From contig NZ_FYEK01000002.1 in assembly GCF_900187885.1 (NCBI RefSeq), forward strand, positions 62,001 to 126,000: DNA of 64,000 nt, given 5' to 3'. Each line of letters opens with the position of its first letter. The first letter of the stretch is position 1. The position numbers and the translations under genes are program-made. Below the pieces are notes generated by a model. The model did not search any database. It saw nothing but the letters and a program-made list of their open reading frames with translations, and had not been told where the DNA came from. Positions 1 to 7,455 of this stretch are shown here, in pieces. Origin of the DNA: Thermoflexus hugenholtzii JAD2. GTDB taxonomy: Bacteria > Chloroflexota > Anaerolineae > Thermoflexales > Thermoflexaceae.

Positions 1-2
1 GC

Positions 3-236
3 AAGATCGTGGAGATGCGGGACCAGGGGGTGGCCGTGCTCCTGGTCTCCACGGAGCTGGACGAGATCTTCTCCCTATCCGATCGGATCGCGGTGATGTA
101 TCGGGGGCGCATTGTGGCCGTCCTGGAGGCGGCGGAGGCCACGCTGCAGCAGGTGGGCCTGCTGATGGCCGGGGTGCTCCCGGCCCCCGCGCGGACGGAC
201 GGGGAACGCCCCGCCGCCCAAACCCTTGCCGGATGA
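3..236 (+). CDS. ABC transporter ATP-binding protein, C-terminal fragment
   Basis: Only the last 77 codons lie in the window; the reading frame is open at the left edge. Visible is the end of an ABC nucleotide-binding domain: a beta strand followed by S-T-E-L-D-E, in which the D-loop/H-loop region is altered (a Ser/Thr-Glu replaces the usual switch His), then [12 protein letters not shown]. This wording is typical of the second ATPase half of sugar/nucleoside (Mgl/YufO-type) importers, which are double-length ATPases. Substrate cannot be told from this fragment. The ugd gene starts 42 bases downstream with its own ribosome binding site. Confidence 0.75.
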   Translation, partial: KIVEMRDQGVAVLLVSTELDEIFSLSDRIAVMYRGRIVAVLEAAEATLQQVGLLMAGVLPAPARTDGERPAAQTLAG

Positions 237-278
237 GCGAGGGCACGCATCGATGTTCGATCCCGGCAGGAGGCGGAG

Positions 279-1607
279 ATGAAGCGGATTTGCGTGATCG
301 GAGCCGGCTACGTCGGATTGACCACCGCGGCTTGCCTGGCGGACCTGGGCAATCGGGTGGCGTGCGTGGATATCAATGAGGAAAAGATCGCCATGCTGCA
401 GGAAGGCCGGCTCCCCATCTTCGAGCCAGGGCTGGAAGAGATCGTCCGCCGCAACATGAAGGCGAGCCGCCTTTCCTTCACGACCTCATATGAGGAAGGC
501 ATCAACGGCCTGCCGGCGGAGTTCGTCTTCATCGCCGTGGGGACCCCCGAGGGGGTGGACGGAGAGGCAGATTTGCGGTATGTGCGCATGGCCGCGGAGC
601 GCATCGGGGAGGTGATGGACCATCCCCTCATCATCGTCAACAAGAGCACGGTGCCGGTGGGGACCGGAGATTGGGTGGCAGACATCGTGCGCAGCCGCCA
701 GCGCCAGCCCATTCCCTTCTGGGTGGTCTCCAACCCCGAGTTCCTGCGGGAGGGGTCAGCGGTTTACGACTTCATGAACCCCGATCGCATCGTCCTGGGC
801 TCGCTGGATCGGGAAGCAGCGGAGAAGGTAGCCCAGCTGTATCTGCCCCTGCGCAGCACCATCATGATCACCGACCTGCGCACCGCCGAGATGATCAAAT
901 ACGCCTCCAACGCCTTCCTGGCCACCAAAATCTCCTTCATCAACGAGATCGCCAACATCTGCGAGGCCCTGGGGGCCGATGTGAAGGAGGTGGCGGCCGG
1001 CATGGGCTATGACAAGCGCATCGGCCGCGCCTTCCTGGACGCCGGGGTGGGGTGGGGGGGCTCATGCTTCCCTAAGGACGTCAAGGCCCTCATTCACATG
1101 GCCGTCGTCCACGGGTGTCATCCGCAGCTGTTGCAGGCGGTGGTGGAGATCAACCGGGATCAGCGGCGGCGGGTGGTGTGGAAACTAAAGGAGATCCTGG
1201 AGGATCTGCGGGGCATGGTGATCGGGCTGCTGGGGCTGGCCTTTAAGCCGAACACCGATGACATCCGGGAGGCCCCGGCCCTGGAGATCGCGGGGCTGCT
1301 CCTCCGGGAGGGGGCTGTCGTGCGGGCCTACGATCCGGTCGCCATGCCCAACGCCGCGCGGGTCCTGCCCCAGGTGATCATGTGCGCCGATCCCTACGAG
1401 CTGGCCGAGGGCGCCGACGCCCTGGTGGTGGTGACGGACTGGAACGAGTTCAAGCATCTGGATCTCCCGCGCATCAAGCAGCTCATGCGGCGGCCGGTGA
1501 TCATCGACGGCCGTAACATCTATGAGCCCGAGATGATGCGCGAGCTGGGCTTCATCTACCGGGGGATCGGCCGGGGGTATAATCGGACAGGATCGGATCG
1601 CGAATAG
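279..1607 (+). CDS. ugd: UDP-glucose 6-dehydrogenase
   Basis: 442 residues, the usual length for the UDP-glucose/GDP-mannose dehydrogenase family. It oxidises UDP-glucose to UDP-glucuronate with two NAD+, supplying precursors for surface polysaccharide. The N-terminal Rossmann fold shows G-A-G-Y-V-G-L at residues 8-14. The catalytic cysteine is Cys263 in the family signature [10 protein letters not shown]. The C-terminal UDP-binding domain follows, with the motif [16 protein letters not shown]. An AGGAGG ribosome binding site lies just before the ATG. The gene heads a plus-strand set of exported or cell-surface proteins, which fits a cell-envelope role. Confidence 0.95.
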   Translation: MKRICVIGAGYVGLTTAACLADLGNRVACVDINEEKIAMLQEGRLPIFEPGLEEIVRRNMKASRLSFTTSYEEGINGLPAEFVFIAVGTPEGVDGEADLRYVRMAAERIGEVMDHPLIIVNKSTVPVGTGDWVADIVRSRQRQPIPFWVVSNPEFLREGSAVYDFMNPDRIVLGSLDREAAEKVAQLYLPLRSTIMITDLRTAEMIKYASNAFLATKISFINEIANICEALGADVKEVAAGMGYDKRIGRAFLDAGVGWGGSCFPKDVKALIHMAVVHGCHPQLLQAVVEINRDQRRRVVWKLKEILEDLRGMVIGLLGLAFKPNTDDIREAPALEIAGLLLREGAVVRAYDPVAMPNAARVLPQVIMCADPYELAEGADALVVVTDWNEFKHLDLPRIKQLMRRPVIIDGRNIYEPEMMRELGFIYRGIGRGYNRTGSDRE

Positions 1608-1668
1608 CCAGAGCAGGTCGTCTTCTTTCACGCTCGGCTGCGTTCCGAACAGGGCAAAAGGGGCGGTT

Positions 1669-2925
1669 ATGGCCTCAGCCCCCTCGCGCCGGGTTGATCC
1701 CTCGGGGACTCAGGATGATACAAGAGCCCGCCGATTGATCCGGCTGGCTGTTTCCTTCCTGTTTTCTATCCTCCTGAATTCTTACACGTGGACGCTTGAT
1801 CCTCAGCCAGCCTCTCCTTCATCCGAAGGGCCTGCCTCTCATCCTGCGGATCCGGCCCCGCCGCCGGGACGGTCCTTCGCTTCCCTGGCAGAGTTCTGGG
1901 CCGGTCAGGCGGAGTGGATCCTGGAGGTCCCGGATACGGGACTTCCGTTGGGGGAATCCGATACGGTCTGGCGCGGCGGCTTAGAATTCTGGTCCTATCT
2001 GCACGCCAGCTTTCCTTCCGCGGGGGTGGTGGATTCCTGCGGCCAGCCGGTCCCCTTCCCGGGGTGTGTCACCCTGTGGCGCAGCACCGATGGGGGCCGT
2101 CACTTCCGCCTGGAACGTCCGGTCTGCCTGATCCCATGCGCCCGCTGCCCTTGCGATCCCCAGCGGGATCAGGTCGATCAACAACAGTATCCCCGGGTCT
2201 TCTTCGAGAGAAGACGGGCCTATATGGTGTATGAATGGCGTGGAGCTGTTTACCTGCGGATCTCCCCGGATGGCCTTCGCTGGTCCCCGGCGCTGCGGAT
2301 CCCGGGCACCGGATGGTCCTCCCCGGCCCGTCGATGCCGGCCCGAGGAACGGGTGGGGAGGCATCCCCACATCCTTTCCGAGCGGGAGTATGGGGAGTGC
2401 CTGGCTGGAGGTCCGCCGGGCCTTTTCGTCACCGGAACGCGTCTGTATGTGTTCGTCAACCTGGGGCGGAGCCCCGGGCACATGGGATGCCTGGTAGGCC
2501 CGAAGGCCCTGACGGCCCGGGGCTGGCGGCGTTGCACCGCCAATCCCCTTTTCGGGCCGGAAGCCGATTACGGCCCTCTGGAGCTCACGGGCCCTGCAGC
2601 CAATCGTTACTTTGAGTTCCGCACCATCTCCGCCGCCGATGTGGTGCGGGAGGGTTCCCACTACTATATGGTCTATGAAGGCATCCGAGGTCCCAGCCGG
2701 CCCGGCGTGGGGGACGACCAGTTCGGGCTGGGGATGGCCCGCAGCCGGAGGCCCTTCATCGATGGCCCCTGGGAGAAATATCCGGGCAACCCGCTGTTGA
2801 TGGACCTGCCGGGCAACGTCGGCGTCGGCCATGCCGATCTCGTTCAGGTGGGCCCGGCAGTGTATCTTTACACCGCCACTCCCTTCGGCACGCGGGGTCG
2901 TTACGTGCTGGTGAAGAAACTTTGA
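1669..2925 (+). CDS. Exported protein, glycosidase-like beta-propeller (function unknown)
   Basis: 418 residues. A hydrophobic segment at about residues 25-45 suggests a signal peptide or N-terminal anchor, followed by a Pro/Ser-rich stretch at about 45-65. The remainder looks like repeated beta-propeller blades. S-T-D-G-G-R-H-F matches an Asp-box (BNR) motif, and there are repeated MVYEW / MVYEGI strands like those of five-bladed glycosidase folds (GH43/GH32 type). I could not identify catalytic residues, so enzymatic activity is not claimed. It sits between ugd and another exported propeller protein and is probably a secreted carbohydrate-active or binding protein. Confidence 0.6.
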   Translation: MASAPSRRVDPSGTQDDTRARRLIRLAVSFLFSILLNSYTWTLDPQPASPSSEGPASHPADPAPPPGRSFASLAEFWAGQAEWILEVPDTGLPLGESDTVWRGGLEFWSYLHASFPSAGVVDSCGQPVPFPGCVTLWRSTDGGRHFRLERPVCLIPCARCPCDPQRDQVDQQQYPRVFFERRRAYMVYEWRGAVYLRISPDGLRWSPALRIPGTGWSSPARRCRPEERVGRHPHILSEREYGECLAGGPPGLFVTGTRLYVFVNLGRSPGHMGCLVGPKALTARGWRRCTANPLFGPEADYGPLELTGPAANRYFEFRTISAADVVREGSHYYMVYEGIRGPSRPGVGDDQFGLGMARSRRPFIDGPWEKYPGNPLLMDLPGNVGVGHADLVQVGPAVYLYTATPFGTRGRYVLVKKL

Positions 2926-2962
2926 GGATCTCCCAAGCCCATGAGTTCCTGGGAGGTGCGCT

Positions 2963-3988
2963 ATGCGGAAGTTGCGCAGGCTCTGTGTGTTGGCCTTGAT
3001 CGGCCTGCTCGGCTGCGGCGGGCCTTCGACGGTCGCCCCCCTGCAGACCCCCTCACCGCTTCCGGCAACGGCGAACCCATCGCCCGCCTCTACCCCTACC
3101 CCGGCCATCACGCCTACCCCCACTCCAGCGCCGACCCCTACGTCGACCGCCACCCCCACACCCCTCCCGCTTTCCACGCTGCGCGGGCGGATCGTATTCA
3201 CGCTTTGCAGCCTCGACTACAGTCAGTGCGATCTCTCCTCGGTGCGACCGGATGGAAGCGATCGGATTGATCTGACCGCTACACCCCACGAGTCCGAATC
3301 CTCTCCCAGCGTTGCCCCGGACGGGACATGGCTTGTGTTTGACTGCATGCCCGGGATCTGTCGGATGAACGCGGATGGAAGCGGACGGCGCGTGCTCACT
3401 TCCCAAGGGTTTAGCCCGGCGATCTCCCCGGACGGGCAACGGATTGCCTACTCCAGGCCCGATGGCCTGTATGTGATGAACGCGGATGGAAGCGAGGCTC
3501 GAAAGCTGAGCGCGCGCTCGGCCGGCTCCCACACGTGGTCGCCGGATGGAATGTGGATCGCCTTCGAATGCTACGATGAGGCAGGCGGCGCCATATGCCT
3601 CATTCGTTCTGATGGGAGTGGGGAGCGCGTGCTGTTTTCTGTTCCTGGAGGAATCTGCTGCCCAGCCTGGTCCCCGGATGGTCGCTTCCTCGCTGTCTGG
3701 CAGGGGTCCGGCGTGCTGATGGTTCCAATGAGCTTGCCCAGCGGCCGACTAAGGGGCCAAGCCTTCTTTCCATCTTTTCCCTACGGCATGCCCGGAGGCC
3801 ACGCCTGGTCGCCGGACAGCCAGAGCTTGGTGATCTCCAGCAAGATGGATCCGATCACGTTTCAAGTTTTGCCGGGAAATGCCCTCTGGATTGTGAGAAA
3901 CATCCGGGCTCCGTTCCAGCAGGAAGAACCGCGGTTGCTCATCCAGTTGGAGGACGCGTCCTGCTTATTCCCTGTTTGGGTACCTTAG
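2963..3988 (+). CDS. TolB-like PD40 beta-propeller lipoprotein
   Basis: 341 residues. The N terminus is a lipoprotein signal: a charged start, a hydrophobic core and lipobox L-L-G-C with Cys18 as the lipidated residue. Residues about 20-75 are an almost pure Pro/Thr/Ala linker. From about residue 80 to the end there are repeated WD40-like (PD40) blades marked by SPDGTW, SPDGQRI, SPDGMW and SPDGRF, interleaved with MNADGS. This is the architecture of TolB-type propellers. It is probably a membrane-tethered binding or scaffold protein. It starts with a good GGGAGGTGCGC-type ribosome binding site and is followed 19 bases later by the LCP gene. Confidence 0.8.
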   Translation: MRKLRRLCVLALIGLLGCGGPSTVAPLQTPSPLPATANPSPASTPTPAITPTPTPAPTPTSTATPTPLPLSTLRGRIVFTLCSLDYSQCDLSSVRPDGSDRIDLTATPHESESSPSVAPDGTWLVFDCMPGICRMNADGSGRRVLTSQGFSPAISPDGQRIAYSRPDGLYVMNADGSEARKLSARSAGSHTWSPDGMWIAFECYDEAGGAICLIRSDGSGERVLFSVPGGICCPAWSPDGRFLAVWQGSGVLMVPMSLPSGRLRGQAFFPSFPYGMPGGHAWSPDSQSLVISSKMDPITFQVLPGNALWIVRNIRAPFQQEEPRLLIQLEDASCLFPVWVP

Positions 3989-4007
3989 TTGAGAGGAGGG
4001 GAGGTCC

Positions 4008-5372
4008 ATGAGACCCAAAGCCCTGCTGTACGCGCTGGGATTGCTGGCCCTGTTGTTCAGCCTGCCGGATCTCTCCTTCCGGGGGCGTTGGCGGCCGCTC
4101 CCTATGGCCGAACCCGTCGCCGAGACGCCGACGCCATCCCCCACCCCTCCGCCCACCCCCACCCCCAGCCCGACGCCCTCTCCTGTCCCGACGGCGACGG
4201 CGACCGCCACGCCCACGCCGGCACCGATGACGCCCATCGCCCCCGGCGGCTCTGCCGGGCTGGGGCTTCCGCCCAACCGGGTGAACCTCATCCTGCTCGG
4301 GATGGACCGCTGGAACATCGAGCGCCGGGGCCGAACGGACACCATGATCTTGATCTCGATTGATCCGGACGAGCCCTCCGTGCGAATGGTCAGCATCCCC
4401 CGGGATCTGTGGGTGCGTCTGCCATGGGGTGGGGAGCACAAACTGAACACGGCCTATCCCAGCGGAGGCTTTGAGGGGTTGCGATCCACCCTGCGGCTGA
4501 ACCTGGGGATCTCCGTGGATCGATTTGTGGCCATCGATTTCACGGGGATGCGCCGGCTGATCGACGCTCTGGGCGGGGTGGACGTGCTGGTGCGTTGCCC
4601 GCTGTATGATGTGTTCCCGGACCCGGACTATCCGACGCTGACCTACACGCTGGACCTGCGGACGCCGGGATGGTATCACCTGGACGGGAAGCTGGCGATG
4701 GCGTATATGCGGTCCCGCCTGACGACCAGCGATTACCACCGGGCGCGCCGGCAGCAGCAGGTGCTGCGCGCGATATTCCGGAAGCTGCGCTCTGAAAACC
4801 TGCTGCCCCGCATCCCGGAGCTCTGGCCGGCGATCCAGCAGATGGTCCACACCAATCTCTCCCTGGGGGAAGTGGTGTGGCTGGCATGGGTGGGGCGGCG
4901 GTTGCCGGAGGATCGGATCGCTCATGCGTATCTGCACGCCACCATGGTCTCCTCGCGAACCCTGTATCTGCCGCCGCCGACGACGGGGGTGACGCAGCCG
5001 CTGGAGCTGTGGATCTACGTGCAGACCGGGAACACTATCCCCTTCCTGCGGCGGTTCCTGACCGAGCCCATGCCGAACCCGGCGGAGCGGACGCCGGTGG
5101 AGTTGATCAACGCCACCGGAGAGAAAGCTCGCGGAGACATCGCGGAGGAGGTGCTGGCGGAGGCCGGGTTCCGCGTGACGCGGCGGGTGGAGCTGCGGCG
5201 GGAGGAGCAGCCCACGCGGGTGATGATGCTGAAAGAAGGAGGAGGAAGCGAAGCCGGAAGACTCCTGCGGGCGTTGCGGATTTCCTTCTCCCGCCTGGAA
5301 CGTGCTCCGGAGCCCGACGCGGCAGTTCCTTATCGGATTTGGTTAGGGCCTGATTTCAACCCATGCCCCTGA
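4008..5372 (+). CDS. LytR-CpsA-Psr (LCP) family protein with LytR_C domain
   Basis: 454 residues. There is one N-terminal transmembrane anchor (about residues 5-22), a Pro/Thr linker (about 40-80), then the LCP domain. Its signatures include ILLGMDR, the R-T-D-T-M-I-L motif and MVSIPRDLWV, which supply the Arg/Asp residues that bind the pyrophosphate of polyprenyl-linked glycans. A second conserved block reads HKLNTAY and ALGGVDV. A C-terminal LytR_C module (VELINATGEKARGDIAEEV) is present. LCP enzymes transfer undecaprenyl-linked glycopolymers onto cell-wall peptidoglycan or proteins. Location next to ugd and exported proteins supports a cell-envelope role. RBS is GAGAGGAGGGG. Confidence 0.9.
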   Translation: MRPKALLYALGLLALLFSLPDLSFRGRWRPLPMAEPVAETPTPSPTPPPTPTPSPTPSPVPTATATATPTPAPMTPIAPGGSAGLGLPPNRVNLILLGMDRWNIERRGRTDTMILISIDPDEPSVRMVSIPRDLWVRLPWGGEHKLNTAYPSGGFEGLRSTLRLNLGISVDRFVAIDFTGMRRLIDALGGVDVLVRCPLYDVFPDPDYPTLTYTLDLRTPGWYHLDGKLAMAYMRSRLTTSDYHRARRQQQVLRAIFRKLRSENLLPRIPELWPAIQQMVHTNLSLGEVVWLAWVGRRLPEDRIAHAYLHATMVSSRTLYLPPPTTGVTQPLELWIYVQTGNTIPFLRRFLTEPMPNPAERTPVELINATGEKARGDIAEEVLAEAGFRVTRRVELRREEQPTRVMMLKEGGGSEAGRLLRALRISFSRLERAPEPDAAVPYRIWLGPDFNPCP

Positions 5373-5382
5373 GGAGATTCGG

Positions 5383-5553
5383 AATGGCCCGGCTCGTGTC
5401 CCCCTGCCACCAATGCGCCGAGCCCGCTCTGGATGGGCGCGCAGCACCCAGCCCACGCAGAAGAACGCGGCCCGAGCGCCCACTGCCTCCAGATCCCGAA
5501 GAAGCGGCTCCACCAGATCCGGAAGGAAGCAGTCACCCGGAGGCGCTCAAGGG
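5383..5553 (-). pseudogene. Decayed fragment of a polysaccharide deacetylase gene
   Basis: On the minus strand this stretch repeats part of the intact deacetylase at 6485-7354. Aligning 5454-5534 with 6980-7060 by eye gives 75 of 81 identical positions; weaker similarity continues to about 5383. The translation begins like the catalytic-domain start (D-C-F-L-P-D-L-V-E-P-L-L) and keeps A-F-F-C-V-G. A one-base insertion near 5410 then throws it out of frame, and V-A-G-G-H-E is recovered only in another frame. No start, no TFDD motif partner and no C-terminal domain remain. It is a remnant of a partial duplication. Confidence 0.8.
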
Positions 5554-5627
5554 AGGCAGCTGAACGTCTCGAGTCTGCTACAGATAACTGAGCACAGCAT
5601 GACCAGGCCAGTCTGCTGCGCATAGAA

Positions 5628-6109
5628 TCAGGGGGCTTCGCCAGCTAAGCGTAAGATGCGACGACGCAGGTCCTCCGACAACCCCATGCCTGCCCCAACC
5701 AGTCTCTCCACATAAGGGGATACTTGCTCGATGACACCACGCTCCTTGGCTTCAAGAAGAATACGGAGTATTCCCCATACCTGCAATCCAGCCGCCTGCG
5801 CGATCCGCCGGGCCAAACGGTCATCAAGCAGAACCACTGCCTCTCTGTGCTCAAACGCCAAAGCCAGAGTCGCCAACTCCCCCCGACCTAAGTCCACCGA
5901 CAGCCATTCCTCAGGCGCATGACGTGGGTTTATCCTTTTGAGCCATGGATAATCTTCAACTTGGGGCACGTCATATCCACGAAACCGGCCGGCTTCTAAT
6001 TCCTCCACTACCGCATTAGGGGCCCACACCTCAACAAAGATGTTCCCCAACCACTCAATCCCACCAATTCGATATAAATAGGCGAAGTGTTGCTAATCGC
6101 CACTCTCAC
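5628..6109 (-). pseudogene. DUF3368/PIN-domain toxin, frameshifted
   Basis: The main frame (from about 6080 down to 5628) encodes Y-R-I-G-G-I-E-W-L-G-N-I-F-V-E-V-W and a PIN-like core with ELATLALAFEH and VVLLDDRLARRIA, typical of DUF3368 nucleases paired with UPF0175 antitoxins. The expected N terminus, V-A-I-S-N-T-S-P, is present immediately upstream but in another frame. It starts at a GTG (6109 or 6103) that overlaps the antitoxin stop codon. Joining the two frames needs one extra base at about 6078-6082. The toxin is therefore probably inactivated unless the shift is a sequencing error or a programmed slip. The catalytic Asp of the second half is kept. Confidence 0.75.
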
Positions 6110-6353
6110 CGGCGGCCTCCAGATCCTCCAGATCCGCTGCCAGCGGAAATACCCGATAGCGGTGCAGACTGAGAAGAAATTCGACGCGGGGCATACCTGC
6201 CAGCTCGGCCGCTCGACCAGAAGAAAGACGTCCCATCTCGTATAGCTTTACCGCAGCCAGCATCAGTAGCTCTCGAGCGAAGGTCTCCGGATCGCTCTTC
6301 TCGGCTAGAAGCACCTTCTCAGGGATGGTTAACACAACTTTTAATTCGCGCAT
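6093..6353 (-). CDS. UPF0175-family antitoxin
   Basis: 86 residues from the chosen ATG at 6353, which has an AAGGA upstream; an earlier in-frame ATG at 6371 is possible. The sequence shows the UPF0175 pattern: an N-terminal strand (KVVLTIPEKVL), then FARELLMLAAVKLYEMG, then S-S-G-R-A-A-E-L-A-G-M, a helix-turn-helix-like element, and a C-terminal toxin-binding tail. Its stop codon overlaps the start of the DUF3368 toxin frame, as in other toxin-antitoxin operons. A promoter is visible just upstream (6397-6425). With the toxin frameshifted, the antitoxin may be an orphan that still binds its operator. Confidence 0.8.
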   Translation of the reverse strand: MRELKVVLTIPEKVLLAEKSDPETFARELLMLAAVKLYEMGRLSSGRAAELAGMPRVEFLLSLHRYRVFPLAADLEDLEAAGESGD

Positions 6354-6396
6354 GGAACACCATCCTTCCATTCAGACGGATTACGGCCTTACCTCT

Positions 6397-6425
6397 AATG
6401 TAGCGCGTGGCTCGATGACCGTCAA
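6397..6425 (-). promoter_or_regulatory. Putative sigma70-type promoter of the UPF0175/DUF3368 operon
   Basis: On the minus strand TTGACG (6425-6420) is followed after 17 bases by TACATT (6402-6397). The antitoxin start lies about 45 bases further on. The match to the -35/-10 consensus with ideal spacing is read directly from the sequence; activity is inferred. Confidence 0.55.
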
Positions 6426-6484
6426 ACCCCATTCTCCGCTTCTCCAGTCGAGAAAGAGCGGGCTTCCTGGGCCTTCCTCACCCA

Positions 6485-7354
6485 TCACGGGGAGTCCGGT
6501 GGGAACATCTCGCTCAACGTCACCAGCCGGAAGCGGGCCGCCAGCTCCGGCAGCACCCGACGGGCTCCCTCCACGTTCGATGTGCTGACGTGCAGCAGGA
6601 CGACCTCCCCACCCCGCACCCGCTCCCGCAAAAAGGCCGCCACCTTCTCCGGATCCCGCACCCCCAGTCGATCCAGCGATCGATAAACGTCCAGGGTCCA
6701 GAGGGCCACCCGCATCCCCCGCCGCCGCACCGCCTCCAGGATCTTTGGATCCGCTTCCGTGGTGAAGCCCGCCATCCCCGGCGGACGAAACCAGCGGGTA
6801 GGATAGGGCCCGCCCAGGGCCTCCTCCACCGCCCGCTGCCAGCCGTCGATCTCGGTGTCGATCACCCTCCGATCCGGACGCGGGGCCAGCATCCGGTGAT
6901 GCAATGTATGGTTGCCCAGCTCGTGCCCTCCCGCCACCAGGCGCCGGGCTAGCTCGGGATGAGACCGAAACACCCGGCCCACGCAGAAGAACGTGGCCCG
7001 AGCGCCTACGGCCTCCAGATCCTGAAGAAGCGGCTCCACCAGATCTGGAAGGAAGCAATCATCGAAGGTCAAGGCCACCATCGGGGCGGATCCCCGGCAG
7101 ACCACGCCGGGTGTCGCGCAGGGGGGTGGTCCTCTGCGCCGGCGGGGCCTGGGCGTCTCCTTTCGAGCTTCCCGAAGGGACTGACGCAGCGCCTGAGGAT
7201 CTTCGTCCGAGGGGGATCCGCGGGGAGGCGGGGCCGGCTCCGGCCAGCGGGCCCCGAGGAGCAGAAGGAGAGCGCTCGCCCCGAAGAGCCAAGCAGATCT
7301 CCAATGGGAATGCAACCGACAGCGGGAAATCCCCGCACCTCTTCGGGAACCCAT
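6485..7354 (-). CDS. Polysaccharide deacetylase (NodB domain)
   Basis: 289 residues. There is an N-terminal hydrophobic segment (about residues 20-37, signal anchor), a charged Pro/Arg linker to about 80, then a NodB domain. Carbohydrate esterase family 4 motifs are visible: TFDD (motif 1, catalytic base and metal Asp), GNHTLHH (motif 2, metal-binding His residues), RPPG (motif 3) and VVLLHVS near the end (motif 5). It probably de-N-acetylates peptidoglycan or another exopolysaccharide outside the membrane, using a divalent metal. A decayed partial copy lies about 1 kb away at 5383-5553. It is followed on the same strand by the UPF0175 cassette, which is probably unrelated. Confidence 0.9.
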   Translation of the reverse strand: MGSRRGAGISRCRLHSHWRSAWLFGASALLLLLGARWPEPAPPPRGSPSDEDPQALRQSLREARKETPRPRRRRGPPPCATPGVVCRGSAPMVALTFDDCFLPDLVEPLLQDLEAVGARATFFCVGRVFRSHPELARRLVAGGHELGNHTLHHRMLAPRPDRRVIDTEIDGWQRAVEEALGGPYPTRWFRPPGMAGFTTEADPKILEAVRRRGMRVALWTLDVYRSLDRLGVRDPEKVAAFLRERVRGGEVVLLHVSTSNVEGARRVLPELAARFRLVTLSEMFPPDSP

Positions 7355-7455
7355 GGGCGGATCGCTCCCTCATCCAATGCACTGATCACTCCACCGCACT
7401 GCCTCTGGACCAGCGCTGCCCGGGCGGCGCATGGCCCTCGACACACGAAACGGGC

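Noticed and set aside
1578-1583. TATAAT at the end of ugd as a promoter for the next gene
   Set aside because: Lies inside the ugd coding sequence without a -35 match at the right distance.
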